DNA of 64,000 nt from Clostridia bacterium (GTDB lineage: Bacteria > Bacillota > Clostridia > Peptostreptococcales > Anaerovoracaceae): the NCBI GenBank assembly GCA_910575405.1, contig CAJTER010000005.1, forward strand, positions 62,001 to 126,000, given 5' to 3'. The position numbers were made by a program, and so were the translations under genes. This document shows, in pieces, positions 61,704 through 64,000 of this stretch. The notes beneath the pieces were generated by a model. The model worked only from the letters and a program-made list of their open reading frames with translations. It ran no database searches and was not told the DNA's origin. The number at the start of each line of letters is the position of its first letter. The first letter of the stretch is position 1.

Positions 61704-62831
61704 TTACTCGTAAATCTCCGCTGTCTTTTTCATGATTTCGCTGATTGGCAGGTGCTGCGGGCAGTGCTCCTCACAGGCCTTGCAGGCAATACAGTCTCCC
61801 GCCTGGTGTCCCTTTGTCAGCCATACGGGGTAGTCAGCCTTGAGCTTGGGATTTCCTTCATAGAGGAACCATTCGTTGTAATAATTGATGGCAGCGGGAA
61901 TGTCGATCTTCTGCGGACAGGGCATACAGTATTTGCAGGCTGTGCAGGAATACTGGATCAGCTTGTTGTATTCCGCCGAGACCTCATCGATAATGGCAAG
62001 CTCCTGCTTGGTCAGGCTGCCAGCTTCCGCTTCTGAGAGGATCCTCAGGTTTTCCTCCAGCTGCTCCGGCGCGCTCATACCGCTTAAAATCGTCAGTACC
62101 TCCGGGTGATTTGCTACCCAGCGCAGAGCCCATTCAGCAGGCGTTCTCTGAATCTCCGCTTCCTGCCAGAGGGCTTCTACACTGCGGGGCAGGGCATCCG
62201 TCAGCTTTCCACCCTTTAATGGCTCCATGATGACTACTGGAACGCCCTTGGAAGCCGCATAGCGGAGCCCTTCTTCTCCGGCCTGAAACTCTTTATCCAT
62301 ATAATTGAGCTGAATCTGGCAGAAATCCCAGTCCCAGGAATCAATGACTTCCTTAAAGAGGGACAGCTCATCGTGGAAAGAAAAGCCGATGTGGCGGATT
62401 TTTCCTTCAGCCTGCTTTTCTTTAAGGAAATCCATGAGATTGAATTTTTTCGCCCGCTTCCAGATGGGAACCGTAATATTGTGAACCAGGTACATGTCGA
62501 TCACATCTACGTCCAGCCGCTCAAACTGTTCATCGAAGATGGCTTTCATCTGTTCTTCATCCTTTGCCAGCCAAATCGGCATTTTATCGGCCAGCAGGAC
62601 CTTTTCCCGGTATCCGTCTTTGAGGGCTTCTCCCACGATTTTTTCCGATTCTCCGTCATGGTACATGTAAGCGGTATCCACATAATTTACTCCTTCGTCG
62701 ATGGAATGGCGTATCATGGATACGGCAGCCGCCCGGTCTACTGTTTGGTCGGCATTCAGGGGCAGCCGCATGGTTCCGGTGCCTAAAAGTGAAACTTTTT
62801 CTCCGGTTTTGTTAAATGTACGATATTGCAT
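61704..62831 (-). CDS. Aldo/keto reductase with C-terminal 4Fe-4S ferredoxin domain
   Basis: 375 residues from the ATG ending at 62831 (GAGGAG 8 bases upstream). The N-terminal aldo/keto reductase barrel has DTAYMYHDGESE and the SLLGTGTMRLPL start; the C terminus carries two cysteine sets (CTACKYCMPCP and CIACKACEEHCP) for two 4Fe-4S clusters. This architecture is common in anaerobes and links NAD(P)H chemistry with ferredoxin. The substrate is unknown. Confidence 0.88.
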   Translation of the reverse strand: MQYRTFNKTGEKVSLLGTGTMRLPLNADQTVDRAAAVSMIRHSIDEGVNYVDTAYMYHDGESEKIVGEALKDGYREKVLLADKMPIWLAKDEEQMKAIFDEQFERLDVDVIDMYLVHNITVPIWKRAKKFNLMDFLKEKQAEGKIRHIGFSFHDELSLFKEVIDSWDWDFCQIQLNYMDKEFQAGEEGLRYAASKGVPVVIMEPLKGGKLTDALPRSVEALWQEAEIQRTPAEWALRWVANHPEVLTILSGMSAPEQLEENLRILSEAEAGSLTKQELAIIDEVSAEYNKLIQYSCTACKYCMPCPQKIDIPAAINYYNEWFLYEGNPKLKADYPVWLTKGHQAGDCIACKACEEHCPQHLPISEIMKKTAEIYE

Positions 62832-62900
62832 ATAGTTATCTCCTCGTTTCATATGGTATAATTAAAAGCTATTATATCACAAACAGGGGGATAAAAGGAA

Positions 62901-63983
62901 ATGAAAAATACCATAACGCAAATAGAAACCTTCATAGACGAGGCTCTTTCTTTATACGATCTGCCGGGGATTGCCGTGTCCGTCAAGGTGGGAGGCAAGG
63001 GGCCTGAACGGCTTTGCGGACTAAATGTGAAGCGGGCGGCAGGAGTAAAGGACGTCGAAACAAAGGAGCCATTAAAAGAAGCGGATATTTTCCATATGGC
63101 GTCGGTGTCAAAGCTGTTTACATCTACTGGAATTTTAAAGCTGTGCAGAAGCGGCAGGCTAAAGCTGCAGGATCGGCTGGCGGATCTGTTGCCTTACGTG
63201 GCAATAGACGATGAACGGATGGGTGAAATCCGCATTCTGCATATGCTGACTCATACTTCTGGGATGGCCGATGTGGAGGACTACAGGTGGGATGCGCCGC
63301 GAACAGATGAAAAGGCCTTAAAGGATTACGCTCTCAGCTCTGAGGTGAGGGATTCCCATATGCTATGGTCCCCGGAAGAAATGAGATTCCGCTACAGCAA
63401 CATGGCATACGAACTGCTGGGTCTGATTATTTCGGAAATATCAGGATTGACATATGAAGATTATATGAAAAAAGAAATCCTGGAGCCTCTTGGCATGGAG
63501 AATTCTACCTTTCTGACCTTTGAGCGGGCAGGAGGAAGCCTTGGGCTTTCGGAACTGAGTAAAGCAGGAATGGCAATGCCCCATACAAAGGACAGGGAAA
63601 AGCATATTGTCCTGGAAGAGCATTATCCGTATAACCGGGAGCACGGCCCCAGCTCTACACTGACCAGCAATATCTTTGACCTGGAAAAATGGGCGGACGC
63701 ACATCTAAGGCATGCCATCTTCACGCCGGAATTTTATGATGAAATCTGGAACAGATATACGGTTGTCCCCAACAATGGAGAAGGAATGGGTCTCGGCTGG
63801 TTCATGCGGGAGCAGGGAGGCTGCCGAATCTATGGCCACGAAGGGACGGATGATGGATTTCGCGCCAGCTTTTGGATCTGCCCGCAGCTGGATGCCCATG
63901 TAAGCGTAGCCTCCAATATCAGCCGCGGCGCAGTAAAAAAGATCAACAAAAAGCTGTTCGATATTCTTATTCGTTCCGTATGA
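62901..63983 (+). CDS. Beta-lactamase-fold serine hydrolase
   Basis: 360 residues. The serine-protease-like beta-lactamase/PBP motifs are SVSK (Ser68-Lys71), YSN at about residue 154 and HEG near residue 315. It has no signal peptide, so it is cytoplasmic; likely an esterase or D-amino-acid peptidase rather than a true beta-lactamase. A TGGTATAAT extended -10 (about 62852-62860) and AAAAGGAAATG precede the gene. It ends 17 bases before the window does. Confidence 0.85.
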   Translation: MKNTITQIETFIDEALSLYDLPGIAVSVKVGGKGPERLCGLNVKRAAGVKDVETKEPLKEADIFHMASVSKLFTSTGILKLCRSGRLKLQDRLADLLPYVAIDDERMGEIRILHMLTHTSGMADVEDYRWDAPRTDEKALKDYALSSEVRDSHMLWSPEEMRFRYSNMAYELLGLIISEISGLTYEDYMKKEILEPLGMENSTFLTFERAGGSLGLSELSKAGMAMPHTKDREKHIVLEEHYPYNREHGPSSTLTSNIFDLEKWADAHLRHAIFTPEFYDEIWNRYTVVPNNGEGMGLGWFMREQGGCRIYGHEGTDDGFRASFWICPQLDAHVSVASNISRGAVKKINKKLFDILIRSV

Positions 63984-64000
63984 AGGAAAGAAAATCGTTA

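Overview
The window reads as chromosomal DNA of a strictly anaerobic, moderate-GC Clostridia member. Evidence is the AGGAGG-type ribosome binding sites, the complete lysine-to-butyrate aminomutase operon, radical-SAM and iron-sulfur enzymes, a selenium/molybdenum-type hydroxylase cluster, CwlD and 3D-domain cell-wall proteins, and abundant sigma-54 control. An amino-acid-fermenting gut-type organism (Eubacteriales, perhaps Anaerovoracaceae/Family XIII) fits best, but the genus is inference. I saw no rRNA, tRNA, CRISPR array or prophage.

Layout. 1-2.9 kb: end of a DUF4037 gene, a DUF4125 gene, then a MerR regulator with an orphan EutS shell protein and EutP GTPase. 3-15.4 kb: a molybdenum hydroxylase with its accessory genes (oxidoreductase, zinc-ribbon protein, two C-GCAxxG-C-C proteins, two radical SAM proteins, methyltransferase, CoA-ligase-like protein), interrupted by a HepT/MntA toxin-antitoxin pair whose antitoxin carries an in-frame stop. 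15.4-17.4 kb: a YtrA-type GntR/ABC operon.

17.7-30.3 kb: lysine fermentation. kal is transcribed divergently from a sigma-54 activator whose sensor half is a degenerate copy of the pathway dehydrogenase Kdd. Then follow kdd-kamA-kamB-kamC-kamD-kamE-atoD-atoA, preceded by a near-consensus -24/-12 promoter and GAACC/GGTTC inverted repeats. 30.4-42.9 kb: a second sigma-54 island: an alcohol dehydrogenase, an operon with DUF362 protein, small protein, MFS carrier, thiolase, beta-keto acid cleavage enzyme and a second CoA-transferase, a PAS-type activator, and an operon of cyclase, hydroxyacyl dehydrogenase and a LarC half. Two operons share TTGTTGC-N6-GCAACAA sites. I read this as an uncharacterised beta-hydroxy/beta-keto acid pathway.

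43-47.8 kb: an intact Rpn-type nuclease/transposase (a truncated copy lies after atoA), two 3D-domain cell-wall proteins and an alanyl-tRNA editing protein. 48.1-56.6 kb: an eight-gene operon that imports sulfate, makes PAPS, carries a PAPS-type sulfotransferase and recycles PAP, with no reductive genes: it looks built for sulfating a product rather than for cysteine synthesis. 56.8-64 kb: CwlD, an AraC regulator paired with a saccharopine-dehydrogenase-like enzyme, a CHAP protein, an aldo/keto reductase and a beta-lactamase-fold hydrolase.
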